The position numbers and the translations under genes were made by a program. The notes beneath the pieces are model-generated. The model was not told where the DNA came from. It was given only the letters and a program-made list of their open reading frames with translations, and did no database searches. From NCBI RefSeq assembly GCF_016808335.1, contig NC_053146.1:9493015-9557014 (forward strand): 64,000 bases of DNA. The letters run 5' to 3'. Positions 47,283 to 58,812 of this stretch are shown here, piece by piece. The stretch comes from Panicum virgatum. Taxonomy: Eukaryota; Streptophyta; Magnoliopsida; Poales; Poaceae. Each line of letters begins with the position of its first letter. Position 1 is the first letter of the stretch.

Positions 47283-49897
47283 TCATTTCCTGCTACTACA
47301 ATCTGTATCCTTCCCAGCTGCAGTGTTGACTTGTCGGTTGAGATAGGCTTCATAGATCTCCACGACAAGCCTTGGGTCCTTGTCAACAAGCTCCTTGTAT
47401 TCTTCCCGATCCGCTAGTGTGGACATATTGTCCATGAGCACAGAAAGGGAGGCCTCCAGCAGCTGTTTTGCACTGTGGCGATGTGCAAAGGCATAGTGGG
47501 CAATGGCATTTTCGTTGTTCACTTTGGATGTTATGAACTTCTCACAGAAGGTCTTCAGGTGCTTTACTTCATACTTCTCAGCCAACACCAAGAGATCAGA
47601 TGCCATTTGCTCATCTAGAAGAGCTTCTGCTGTGTACATGTAATGGACAAAAGCACGAAGGACATCATAGGAGACATCATAGATTTTGATGATGCCACTC
47701 CTCTCTTCCATCTCACTCTCAAGCATTGCTCTGAAAACAGGAGATCTGCTTGCCTATTTGATAGAAAAAAGTCAGTTTAATGTACAAGGTAATTCTAATG
47801 CAACAAAAATTGCAACCAATCCTGAGAGGTACAATTAACACAAAAATGAGGAATATTTGGAGCAAAACCAACTAAACACTATTGAGGTGAAGCTCAAGCA
47901 ACTGGAGAAATTAGAAGAATGTTAGCATAACTTTAAAACTAGGAAAAGGTCATGTTGAAGTTACATATGCATCTGGCTAGAATATGCAGTAGCATTTTTT
48001 CTCGAATACGCGGGAGAACTGCGTATCATTGTATTAATAGAAGAGAGTCTTACATAGACCCAAACAGACACCCATACAGCCTTTAAACTGAAAGACCTTA
48101 ATCGCCTATTGCTGTCGAGAAAGATCTGACCATACACCCACTAAGCTATGGCAGCACTAGCAGCATGCAAGGACAGCCCCTTAGCACCAGCTAAACTCCA
48201 TAAATGGGCTTCCTCCCTAGCATGGGCAAGAGCCGTAGTTATGCTAGGGGTAGCACTATTGAACACACAATCATTTCGAACTTTCCAGATGGTCCAAGCA
48301 CCAAGCATTAGCATATGGAAATGTAAAAAAAAATGAAAAAAAGAACGTCCAAATAGTTCATCGATCAAGGATTCTAAACGAAAAGGTGCGGCAGTCACAA
48401 AATGAATATATTTTTACCATGTCAAAATAATCCCATCCTGGAGCAAAACTAAAAATTTGTATGTGTATGTGACTATGCCATGTAGTTAATCAGCATTCAG
48501 CACCAAGACTAGCAAGATTAACATTTTATTATATTCATGTGACCGTGCCATGGATAATCAGGACTAACAGTGCCTATTCCAGGCATCTCTAATACATTGT
48601 ATCGTAGGTTTTAATTAAGGAAGAGAGAATGATCTACCTTGTATGCATCAAATTCTCAGGTTAGCTTTAACAAAGCAAAACAACTATAGTACGGACATTT
48701 GAGTTATGGGGCCAACAAACGTATTTTAGATAAAGTTGCTGCTCCAATGATTCAAGCCTTGAATAAGCACCTTTAGGGAAAAAGTACTGTATGTTACATT
48801 AGAAACCTGGATCATCCAATTTGCCTCATCATTTAGATGATATGTCAAACGTTCCGAACTTCAGATACGGTTGTTGGCATTTAGCATTATAATTGCCTAA
48901 AAGCATTTTGAAAGTCTAAATTGTCCAAAGCGTGAAAAAGAAAGGAAAAGATGTGTATGATCTCCTATTGCCCACTCCCTTGAATCAAGATCAAGATTGT
49001 AGATGAACACTGATATATGTATGGTTTGTTACATTCAGAAAAAAAAACGCAAATCGTGAAGATTTTTCATATATGTGCAAAATTTGTTCCATCCACTAGC
49101 ATACTCCTGGTAAATGTAGTATATTGTTTTAGGTTTAACATGTTTGGGTAGTTTCAGCTATTTCTCATGTGTCCGATCATCAACCGAAATGACCACTGAG
49201 AAATTCATGAATAGCCATATGTCGAGAACTCCCAGGGGCTCGAGATCTCCATTGCATGGTGGTATCAGTAGTGGCAAAATGCAAATGGTAACCAGGAACA
49301 ACCAGTGATTACTGATTACACAGTGGGACAGTGAGCTACTAGAACTATTCAACCGGCTTCTAGGAATCAGAGGTCTAAGAATGAAATAGGAAAGCAAAAA
49401 CAAGGGGCATCAAGAAACCTCATCACAAACCCATAATCTTTTTTTTCCTTCTAGGACTAGGTTTATTTCATAGGCTAGTCGATCTAGAGGTCTGCCAAGA
49501 GCGGAACTATCAAGAACCGCACAAGCGAAGCAATCAAGCATGAATCCCACCAAGAAATCCTCTAACAGCGCAGGGTGAGGTTCAAAGGGGAAGAATTACT
49601 CACAAGAATGACGCGGTGGGCGGGGACGGCGGGTGTGTCGGGTGTGCGCGCGGCGTCGGCGTCGCCTCCCGCGCCGGAGGAGGAGCAGGAGGGGATGGCG
49701 TGGAGGAGGAGGTCGGAGTGCGGGGCGGATGCGGCGTCGAGGGTGGGGTAGGGGAGGCGGAGGAAGAGGAGGCGGGATCGGAGGTCGTCGATCTCACGCT
49801 TGAGCTCCTCCTCCGTCTCGCTGGCCTCCTCGTAGCACTCCTTGCAGGTGCCCGCGTCCTCCTCCTCGTACTCCTCCTTGCACGACTGGCACCACAT
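47283..49897 (-). CDS. BTB/POZ domain protein, At4g08455 type
   Basis: There are two exons, 49897-49604 and 47753-47283, joined in phase 0 (donor GTGAGT, acceptor AAATAG), giving 254 residues. Residues 1-24 carry a CxxC...CxxC pair (CQSC, CKEC) that may bind zinc. Residues 26-47 are a short acidic coiled coil. The BTB fold spans about 58-170 (VPAHRVIL, SPVFRAMLESEMEE, YMYTAEALLDEQMASDLLVLAEKYEVKHLK). A BACK-like helical tail follows and ends in YLNRQVNTAAGKD. The protein is full length for this family. BTB proteins of this kind usually act as substrate adaptors of CUL3 ubiquitin ligases; the substrate is unknown. The 1850-bp intron contains a LINE fragment. The start is the first ATG in a GC-rich exon. 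Confidence 0.92.
47995..48403 (-). mobile_element. Short L1 LINE 3' fragment in the BTB intron
   Basis: A T run (47995-48000) followed by CTCGAATACGCGGGAGAACT is the 3' end of an L1 on the minus strand. The 85-codon frame 48398-48141 matches the C-terminal end of LINE ORF2 (WTIWKVRND, AREEAHLW, GAKGL). It is strongly 5'-truncated and inserted in the same orientation as the host gene. The far boundary is approximate. Confidence 0.8.
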
Positions 49898-50110
49898 CTT
49901 CGGAGCTCCTCCGCCGCCGGCCGAACTCGCCGCCGAGCTACGAGAGCGTCCCTCTCCGGAGTGGTGGTGCGGCCGCCGCCGATTGGACGGCGAAGTGGCG
50001 GCGCGGGTGGGTGGGCTTTACCTGGGTTGTCTCACGGGCTCTTTGCGGAGTCAGAATGTGGGCCTCAACTCATTGTCAATGAGCGCATGGTAGCCCGGCC
50101 CACTAATGAA
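49898..50110 (-). promoter_or_regulatory. BTB gene promoter and 5' UTR with site II motifs
   Basis: This is the GC-rich stretch directly upstream of the ATG. TGGGCC at 50059-50064 and GGCCCA at 50097-50102 are site II motifs, the same type as upstream of HROB. No clear TATA box is seen. Confidence 0.45.
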
Positions 50111-50685
50111 TATCATTTGTCCCTCAAAAAAAAAAAACTAATGAATACCATTTCCTTCTCTGTTCATAAACTTCATTCCTCCCATCCAAAATTTATGATG
50201 AAGAACGATGTAGCTAAATCTTGATGAAAATCATCTAAATTGAAATTTAAGATTTATGTTGTTACATTAATCATATAAAATCATGTGTTTTTTTTCTGTT
50301 TCTGCATTATTCTAAGCATGGCATATTCTGATCATTAATAATTCACAACCGAAACAACATCGAAGTCATCCCAGATTAAATATTATTTTAAAAAATTATG
50401 CTTCTGCAGGAATTCGTACATGAACAACTAAGAGATCTAACTATGCTTCAAGCTCGTTCTCACCAATTATCTTTATACCGTTCCGAGCTTCTATGTGTCA
50501 ATCCCAGTTGTCGTGCTGCCATTCTCTCCAAGCGTGCAGTATAAAGATCAATAAGCATCAACATCTTTTCTTCGAATTTTAGTCATCAAGCTCAAGAATC
50601 GTGGAATCATCCTCCAGACTTGATTGATGCTTGCAACCGTGACATGCAGGCATTTACCAAAGCAAGCATGCCTGCAAACATGGGA
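50111..50685. other. Intergenic spacer between BTB gene and NRAMP1
   Basis: AT-rich; it includes the NRAMP1 3' UTR on the minus strand. No other gene is seen. Confidence 0.5.
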
Positions 50686-53600
50686 CTAAACAAGTTGCTC
50701 CTTGTTTTCCTCATTGCTGCAATGATTGGCAACCTTTGATTTGTCAGTTTCCATGGCCTGCAGCTCACCGCGATGCGCAAACTTGATGGTGTCCTTCCTG
50801 AACGTCAGGTAGATCACAGCAGAGATGTAGAGCAGCATAAGAGGGAACACGACGATGCCGATGAGCACGCTAGCGTAAATTGGCATCGAGTTGTGGAAGA
50901 TCCAGCCAACTAGTCTAGAGCTGAGGAAGTAGATGTTTGTCCCAATAATGATAAACCCGAGGATCCACGAGAACCCAATAATCTGCACGCGGTCAATACA
51001 TGCATAATTAGTTAAGGAAATAAAATAATTTGTGCATTCATACACAAAATTGTTAAATTCTACTGACTTCTATACATACATAGATGGAGTTCTTATTTTC
51101 TCCCATCTTGTTGCTACTACTGCTGAACTTTAGAAGTGGGATGAGAGCAAAGGGTAGCTCAACTGACAATATCATCTGCACCAAAGTTACAGTAAGTTAA
51201 CCGAATCAATCAACAAGATTTTCTCTATACAACCAGAAGATTCAGTTCATCCAATTAGATCAGCTAATTAATCAGAAGATTTCTGTAAATGATGTTTGTA
51301 TAGACAAATGGTGGATGCACCAGATTAAGGAAAACAATACCGATGCAATGATGATGAGACGGCCAGCACCGCTGGACCCACCGATGATGGCAACGATTAA
51401 GCTAGGTACAATGGCAATACTGCGAGTCATCAAGTTCCTCAACCACTGTTTCATCTTGATGTCCAAGAAACCCTGAGCAAAAAGACAAAGTCATGCAAAA
51501 CGTAGATCAGGTATAGGTACGACTGCTTGTAGGTTTAGCACGTGAAATGTGGTGGTTATGTAGAACAGTTTAGATACACTGGGGAAGAAGATACTAGCTC
51601 TGATATGGTTTGGTTTTCTGAGCGAAAACAGTAGGGACAAAATGATCTGATTACCTTGGAGTTAGGACAGATGCAGATCCTTTGTGCATCTTCAGACATT
51701 ATGTTCTTAAGTGTGTGTATATATTAAAAAACCCAAAATGATGTAGAACTTGTACAGTTGGTGATAAATTTACTAAATCCATTCTCACGTGACAAATCTG
51801 AATTCTTTTACAAATAACAAATCCCACTTGATATCAAACATTCTGTGACTTCATCTATTAGACCAGAAGTAGTACCTGCATGATGTATTGCCCAGCGTAA
51901 GTGCCAGTGATGGTTGAGCTTATTCCACAGGCCAGGAGTGCCACGCCATATACAACGGCACTGTTCTTACCTAGCACATTCTGAAATACAATATAAGTAA
52001 TCCATTATAACTGGTAGTTGACAATTTTAGCAAAAAAGCTAGTGACCAGGCAGTAATCACAAGTAATACCCTGAGGAGGAAGGACGAGGAGTCCAAGGTG
52101 ATGTCACTGCATTTTGCCAAGTCATCAGGTGAGAGTTTGCTTGAGTTACAGACGGTTCCAGAGACAGAGACGATACAGATGTTGATGAGAAGTGCCACAA
52201 ACAGCGCTATGCCACTTTCAAAAAGGAAGAACCTGCAAGCATCCTGAAGTGCAAACAAGTAAAAAATATATATATCTGCTGATTACTGCGCCGTTTCCTC
52301 ACTGCAGAACATAACTTGAATGTTTTCTTATCTGTTCACCTTGATTCCTCTTACTGATGAGGGTGTGTTCCTTGACAGTACCAGGGCTGAGTGCAAGAAT
52401 AGATTGTGCCTGTAATTAATTTAGGAAATAATTTATTTATACTGAAAGAGAATTTGAGCTATTTCATGCAACATTTAGAATATAAGATTGCGTGATCAGA
52501 AATACTATCATAGAGTATGGAGTTCTAGTTTCTAGTGGATAAACTAGTAGGTAGCTAAAAATAATTATCCAAGACAAAATCTCCTTGAAAGAAAACAAAA
52601 GAAAGATACGCCGCATACACAAAGATAAGCACAGAAATATTGTAAAGATTACTTACGGCATCACAAGAGCCCCAAGAAGGGCTATAGTGTCCCCAGTAGC
52701 ACCGGACCCGCTCAAACTGGGGATGAATAGCCCATGGATAACCTCCTTTGAAGGAGGCTTTACAATGCTCATCTCTATGAAGAAGCATGCTGCCATGGTG
52801 AACACCAATAGCGCGACCAAAAGCTCCAGCTTCCTAACCTACATAAATGTACAAAACAAAGGCTACATGTTAGTGCATATGCATGAAAAATTCTTTTATA
52901 AATGGTAAATTATTAAAACTATGCGGAGTTCAGTTTCGGAGAAAGTTTATGGTGAGTTTGGTTTTGTGGAGCGGGATGCATCATCTCACTTCTGATTTTT
53001 CTTGTTTCGTTTGGGGAATGGGATGCATAGATCTACCTTGTGATTCCTCATAAGCACAAGTTTAGTGTAAATATTATATTAATAGTGGAATCAACCCACC
53101 AATATTCGTAGGATGATCTCATGAAGGATCAAGAAGGCCAACTCAAACCAAACACACAATTGGATGAGGGGTTGCATGCCACATTGTTGGCTGAGCAGTG
53201 AGCACTGATATACACACAACCCATTTGTACAACCACAATCAGGAGATCAAATGGTTAGAATCACTTGGGTGGTGTTTTCTTATTTACCAAAGGGGTTGGA
53301 TTATCAGGTTCGGATGCGGTTGTATTAATGGCTTCTATGTGAAGCATCCCTTGTTTGTATCGCATTCCAAATTCTAAATACAGTGCACCTTAGGTGGAAT
53401 TCTGGATACAGCACACAACAAACATAAAAGAATTAATGGTATCCATAACTCTTTCAGGTAAAAGACAAATGCCTTGCGCATTATATAGCTCACACGCGCT
53501 GCGTACACTACCACCAGCCCAACACACAACAAACAGGCTGACCAAGTAGCTGGAAAAATTCCCCATCGCAGGTGGCCATGGAGAACAGCCCCCCATGCGG

Positions 53601-56600
53601 CGATTTCTGGATGATCATGGCCAATCTCGAGTCTGAGAACCCGGTTGCCAACATCGCCGCTATGAACCATGCCTTGGTGTTGATTGAAGGAGGTAAACTC
53701 CCTGAGCCCCAGCTCGTATGCCGCCTAATCGCTGGCCTTGTTTCCAATTTGGAGAAGCCTCACCATGAAATTGCCACCAAGAGGGGATTCCGCTCAATCT
53801 TGAAGGCAATCTCGGATGCCATCACCAGCAACAACATCAATATGGATGCAGCCTTGGGTGAGGCTCTCCATGCCATCCAGTGTTATTTAATGAATGAATC
53901 CTTGCGCAGTATCCAGCAGCACGCAAGTATGGTGAGGCTGTGGACGATCCAGGAACAATTGACTGCGGTGAAAGTCATGTATATCTTCTTCCATAGCTCA
54001 CCAGAAATCATCAATGACACTAGATGTGTCAGAGCCTTTGCCTCGCTGATGTTGTCACCCCACGCCACCGTGGTATATGCATGCGCGGGCACCCTTCCCT
54101 CACTGTCCCATGTTGTTCCAGGCTTTGCATTTGCCATGGCAAGAGCCTATTGCAATATTCTCATAGTATTTCCACCTCAATTATCACTTCAGATACCCAG
54201 CGTGGTTTTAATACTTGATATGCTGAAGCAAATTAGCACGACTATGGTGGATCACCCAGGGTTCGACGACCTGGCCATGGATGTACTAGGGGCTTTGGCA
54301 AATCGCAATTTTGCTGTGAGAAGGAAAGTTCTGGACCTGGCAGTGAGCCTCCTCACCCCAAGGAACATCGTTGATGTGCTATGGTTCCTGAAGAACGAAC
54401 TAGACTTGGCAGCCACTGCTGACATCCCTATAGAGTACCAACAGATGCTGGCGGAGGCAATTAGAGAATGTCAATCTGCTTATCCGGAGAGCATCATGCG
54501 ATTCATACTAGATCCAAAGTACCTTGTGTTCATCGATTGTATTTGCTACATCAAGGAAATCATGGACCGCAACCCCATGTTGCGCGCCCAGCTCCTGAAG
54601 GGTATTCTGAGGGCGCTCCGGCATGTCAGGTCATCACCAGTGTGCGCTGCCGCTGTCTGGGCCGTCTCAGTCTGCTCTGAATCACTGCTAGAGGCCCGTG
54701 GCTCCTTCGATGCAATTTTGAGCCTCTTTGAGGACCTACTGAAGCGACGTGATATAGAGAAACTGATACATGGAGATAGAGAAGTGGAGCATGAATACAT
54801 GCTTCCTCGTGATTATTATGGGTTCAAAGACAGGGATGCCCAGGGAAATCACCTGAAGCCATGGCTAATGGAGATGGAGGAACTGCTATATGTGCACATA
54901 GGGCTCACAAAGCAGGCAGATAGATGCTATGACATTGCTTCAAGTTCCAAGGGCATTTCTAGTTCTGAAGATGCGTCTCTTTTTATTCCATCACTGGACC
55001 ATACAGACAATCTGGAGATCCTTGTGCAGTCTGGTGATGTGCTCTTGGCAGACTTTGTGGATGACATACTGTCCATGCTTCTGGAGAAGGCTGGAGTGTA
55101 GCCGTAACAGTTCTTGAGTTCATCTGAACTAATAAATTAATAATTCTGGTAGAGCTAGAGCTTGAAGAATTAGATATGCAGTAGTCTATCCTGTAGTTGA
55201 ACCTGTATTGTCAGTACCTCAATATGATAATGGCATCTTTTGCATGGAAGGAAGAATTGTTAATTTTTCTATGTGCTAATTACTTTTATTACTAATGCTA
55301 ATACCCTTTTTTTATAATTTTTTATCCTCTGTTTCATGTGACTGGCTCTTATGTTGTTCCATCTTTAGCATAGCCCAACCTACTTGGGATTAAAAAGCTT
55401 TACTGTTGCTGGATATGAGCTGTTAACAGGATTGAATGCACTTTCATAATGGGCGAATCAAATGTTTTGGGGGTATTCGAGACAGAAAGATTAGCACTCC
55501 AATCTGCTTCCTTAAGATTGCTTCTGAGCCTTCAAAATATTTGGGTGCTCTTTGCTTGCTTGTGTTAAAAAGTTAAGAAATGCAGAATGGAATAGGAATC
55601 AGTTTTATAGGTAGATAGGCTTATGTTGATACAGCTATAATTCATCTACATTTCTGACTTCCTAGCTCCAAGGGGGTATTACTTAGCAGTATGACTCGTA
55701 TGGGCACCAACCCCTTTGTTATCATGAAAATATGCTCGGAAATATCAAATTATTGATATATGGAAGTTATTTTGTCAACTAAAGGTCACGGATTCTATGA
55801 TGTAATAGATTTAGAAAAGCAGATTTTGTTATAAAATTGCAACATAATCTCTGTAACAGAAGTGGCATTTAGCAAAAATGTTATAGCTAGGAAACGTCCT
55901 AGGAATAACTCTGTCAAAATCTTTTTAGTTTTCAGTAAAATGTTGTATCAAACTCTCATCAGTTATGGATTGTGTTGGTGGACGATACTCTTCGGGGCGA
56001 AGGGGTATCACAACAGCCCGAAAACCTGAGGTCGAAGCTTCCTTCGCAGACAGCTCGAACAACGAGAGTGCGAAAATTAATGCAAGCGTAACTGCTCATT
56101 TGTATTCAATGTCCCATCATCAACAGTTACAGGAGTATTTATAGCCGGCGGTTCACCTACCCGCCGGCCTGGATTCCCAGTAATGCCCCCTAACTGCTAG
56201 ATTCTCGGAATATACCGTGGGCAATTAAGTACATTTACACTTGAGTGGCTTATAGCTAGACTCGTAACTCCGTCTCACGTCATGCCCGTGGGCCCGCTCT
56301 GTTAGATGTCCTTCGCTGGCCTGCTCGTGGCAGCCCGCCTTCGGCTTCTTGGCTCGGCTGCGGCCGGAGACCCTTCATTACTCTTTGCGGCCTTAGTTTT
56401 CGCTACGCCCGAGGGAGCCCTCGGGCGACCCGTCAACTTGGATTCGCCGGCAGTCTTCGCCTTCGGGCATCTGGCTTCGCGATGACCGAAGGCCTCGTCC
56501 CTTCGGACATTCCGTCAGGACGGCTCCACCGGCAGCCTCTTCGCTGATCTCGTTGCTTCTTCCCGTTCTTCGGATGGCCACCTCCGGCGACGCCCGAAGG

Positions 56601-58812
56601 TGGCCTCCCCAACAGATTGTTTAGGAAATTTAGATAACTTTACAGATTATTATCTTCCTCTGCTGCTCAGAACAATCTCCTAAGATGGAATGAAGTGCTC
56701 TTCCTATTCACATGCTAAGATATGTACTAAATGATATTTTCATATGTTTGGAGAGCTACAGAGGTTTCTTGTAGAGTTCCTACCAGTTCAATAGTGGATC
56801 AAGCATTCAGGAAAAATTTGGCAAGAACAGTCTTTGGAGGAATTTTTCATGAACTCAAGATGATAAGAAGCATGTTGCCTACATAACACTTGAATTTGTT
56901 GGTGGGAAGAGAAGTTCCCATTTTCATCAATATAATATTTTTATTAAAGAACCTGAAGTATGTGGAGGAAATTTTCATGAAAAGATGGTAAGAAGCATGA
57001 CAAGTTGGTATAGTCTGGAGGAACCTGAAATATCTCTATGTTGCGTGAGTATTTGAGACAAAATGAGTAAAAACATTTTTTCTATGCAAAGTCTGTGTTA
57101 GAGAGGGGTTATTCAGCCAGCCCTTTGGGCCTTAGGTGCTGGCACAGGCCTGATGCCATGCTCCGCCCCTAGGGATAGATAGATGATGTGCTGTTACGCA
57201 ATGATCTCTTGATTGGTTCTGTTTCTATTTCTATAAACCCTAGAGACCCTTGCCTATATATGTATATGTGCCTTGCACTCCCTAAATCAATCTACTATTC
57301 CCGAGCCATATTGCTTTCAGTATATGACTATATGTCTAATAATAAGATGATTACCCCATATTTTTGCAGTCCAAGGAGGAGAAGCGTGCTTGAGCCGGTG
57401 ATGAGAACCCCCACCCAAACAGGGATGTGGAACAAGATGTTGAAAGCAAAAGCTGTCCCTATAACTGAAAATGCTAACAATTGTAAGAAGCAGATGATGC
57501 GACAACCAAGCAACAAAAAGTTAGATCATTATTGTTGTTCTTTTCCAGTAATGAAGGCAAATGAAAATTGAAACTAACAGAGTTCTCTATATTCGTAAGA
57601 AAGAATTCTCCATTGATGTGAATTTTATTAATTTCTGAAATCTTGAAATTGAACATGTACACAACGTTTTCTAGAAGGAACCAGTGGATCAATCAAATTG
57701 AAAACTAGCCAGAAGAATAAATCTGTCATTTTAACTTCTGCATTAAGAATTAGTGTTGAACAACACTACTGCTCTTTCCGTATATCAATCTAACCTCAGT
57801 AATATTATGCATGACAAGCAGAAAATTAAACATGGCAGTTCAACATTGAATTTCTTTCTAATTTAAGATTATTTTATTGGTTCTAACCTTCTGGGATATC
57901 TGCAGCAATCACAGCTAACTCTGCCAGCAGCCATAGGCAGATTCTGACCCATGTTGGATATTCCGCCTTGCACAGCTCGGCAAGATGCCATCCTGAGTCA
58001 GTGAATAGCCATCAAGACCGTCAGATTTAACATAGCAGTCCTATGCATGACAATTAGTTGTCTCTATAATACCTGTGACTACTCCGAGATTAGCAGATAG
58101 TGACTGAATGATTAGTGCGAAGACGAGACCAATCAGGATCACCCAGAGGAGCTACAGATGAGGAAATTAAGAATAAACAGCAGAACCAACATAATTAGTT
58201 TTCGTCTAGTATTAGGCTGGAATGTAGCTTGCTAGCTAGGAGCCTAGGATGAGTGGCACGCAAAAACAATGATCGGAAAGTGTACCTCATATCTGTGATT
58301 GGATCCAGCCTGCAAATCCGTCTCCACTGTACAAATATGACAAACATGAGAACCACAGCATGATGCGGATTTGGAGGTCGAGAGAAAAAGAAAGGGTGCG
58401 GCCCGTACAGTTCCCGGGATCAAGGTAGGCCAGGGAAACCATAAATCCTGGTCCAACGTGGCACAAAAACCTTTTCCATGCTGGCTCCTGCATCAAGAAA
58501 CACCAATGCATCAGTTCTGTAAGAGACTTGGCTCGGATGGAACCCAATTTTGAGTTGGACAACAGAGGAGCCAGAGGACCAACTGCCGTGAGGCTAGCAG
58601 CTACAACGAACATCCGCGGACCCTTCCCTCTCATGCAGCAGCACGAAGCCAAGATCAAGCAGGCATTTCCACAAACAGGCAGCGCGCACGCGGAAAGGTA
58701 GAAGGCGATGGGTCCCGCTTACCTTTGGCGCAGCGGGAGCGCCGCTCCCTCCCCGTGCGGCGAGCGCCTCGACGTCGACCACCACTCCCTTTGGCGCCTG
58801 CGCGGCGTCCAT
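50686..58812 (-). CDS. NRAMP1: NRAMP1-type divalent metal transporter
   Basis: Thirteen exons with consistent splice phases give 519 residues: 58812-58723, 58487-58409, 58326-58286, 58151-58073, 57992-57888, 57464-57355, 52838-52657, 52409-52340, 52243-52070, 51980-51876, 51472-51341, 51175-51080 and 50982-50686. Length and sequence fit rice NRAMP1 best, including the short N terminus (VVVDVEALA) and the tail ending KEQLV. Family members are plasma-membrane proton-coupled carriers of Fe, Mn and Cd with about 12 membrane helices. The metal-site motifs DPGN (53-56) and MPH (228-230) are intact. Two conserved positions differ: ACGISS (327-332) replaces the usual ASGQSS in TM10, and residue 98 is Trp where TGRHLAE is usual. 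Intron 6 (57354-52839, 4.5 kb) holds a solo LTR, a MITE and an opposite-strand gene. The ATG at 58812 is the only in-frame one. Confidence 0.95.
52952..53157. mobile_element. MITE in NRAMP1 intron 6
   Basis: GTGAGTTTGGTTTTG at the left and the reverse complement of the right end (GTGTGTTTGGTTTGAG) form imperfect inverted repeats around about 206 bases. No clear target duplication is seen. Confidence 0.5.
53481..53487 (+). promoter_or_regulatory. TATA box of the nested coatomer-like gene
   Basis: TTATATA followed by GCTCAC lies 91 bases before the ATG. A start of transcription near 53515 would leave a 60-base leader. Confidence 0.5.
53578..55101 (+). CDS. Coatomer subunit beta-like protein, trunk only, in NRAMP1 intron 6
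   Basis: A single intact 507-residue frame aligns from end to end with the N-terminal adaptin (HEAT-repeat) trunk of beta-[17 protein letters not shown] (N-terminal helix), [38 protein letters not shown] then [24 protein letters not shown], and the final [16 protein letters not shown]. True beta-COP is about 950 residues with a C-terminal appendage domain; this copy stops at about half that length. Beta-COP is part of the COPI coat for Golgi-ER transport. Whether this copy joins the coat is unknown, and loss of the appendage argues for altered or no function. The ATG has a strong context (GTGGCCATGG), and a TATA box lies upstream. It may be a retrocopy, but no poly-A tail or flanking repeats were found. 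The intact frame of 507 codons suggests past or present selection. Confidence 0.85.
   Translation: MENSPPCGDFWMIMANLESENPVANIAAMNHALVLIEGGKLPEPQLVCRLIAGLVSNLEKPHHEIATKRGFRSILKAISDAITSNNINMDAALGEALHAIQCYLMNESLRSIQQHASMVRLWTIQEQLTAVKVMYIFFHSSPEIINDTRCVRAFASLMLSPHATVVYACAGTLPSLSHVVPGFAFAMARAYCNILIVFPPQLSLQIPSVVLILDMLKQISTTMVDHPGFDDLAMDVLGALANRNFAVRRKVLDLAVSLLTPRNIVDVLWFLKNELDLAATADIPIEYQQMLAEAIRECQSAYPESIMRFILDPKYLVFIDCICYIKEIMDRNPMLRAQLLKGILRALRHVRSSPVCAAAVWAVSVCSESLLEARGSFDAILSLFEDLLKRRDIEKLIHGDREVEHEYMLPRDYYGFKDRDAQGNHLKPWLMEMEELLYVHIGLTKQADRCYDIASSSKGISSSEDASLFIPSLDHTDNLEILVQSGDVLLADFVDDILSMLLEKAGV
55973..56614 (-). mobile_element. Solo LTR (642 bp) in NRAMP1 intron 6
   Basis: It starts TGTTGGTGGACG, ends CTCCCCAACA, and is flanked by GATTG on both sides (55968-55972 and 56615-56619). 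It is GC-rich, with repeated TTCGG and CCGAAGG motifs. No internal retrotransposon sequence is present. On the minus strand it opens TGTTGGGGAGGCC, a familiar grass LTR start. Confidence 0.88.

Noticed and set aside
53572..53577. Start of the coatomer-like frame at 53572
   Set aside because: That codon is GTG. The first ATG, in a strong context, is at 53578.
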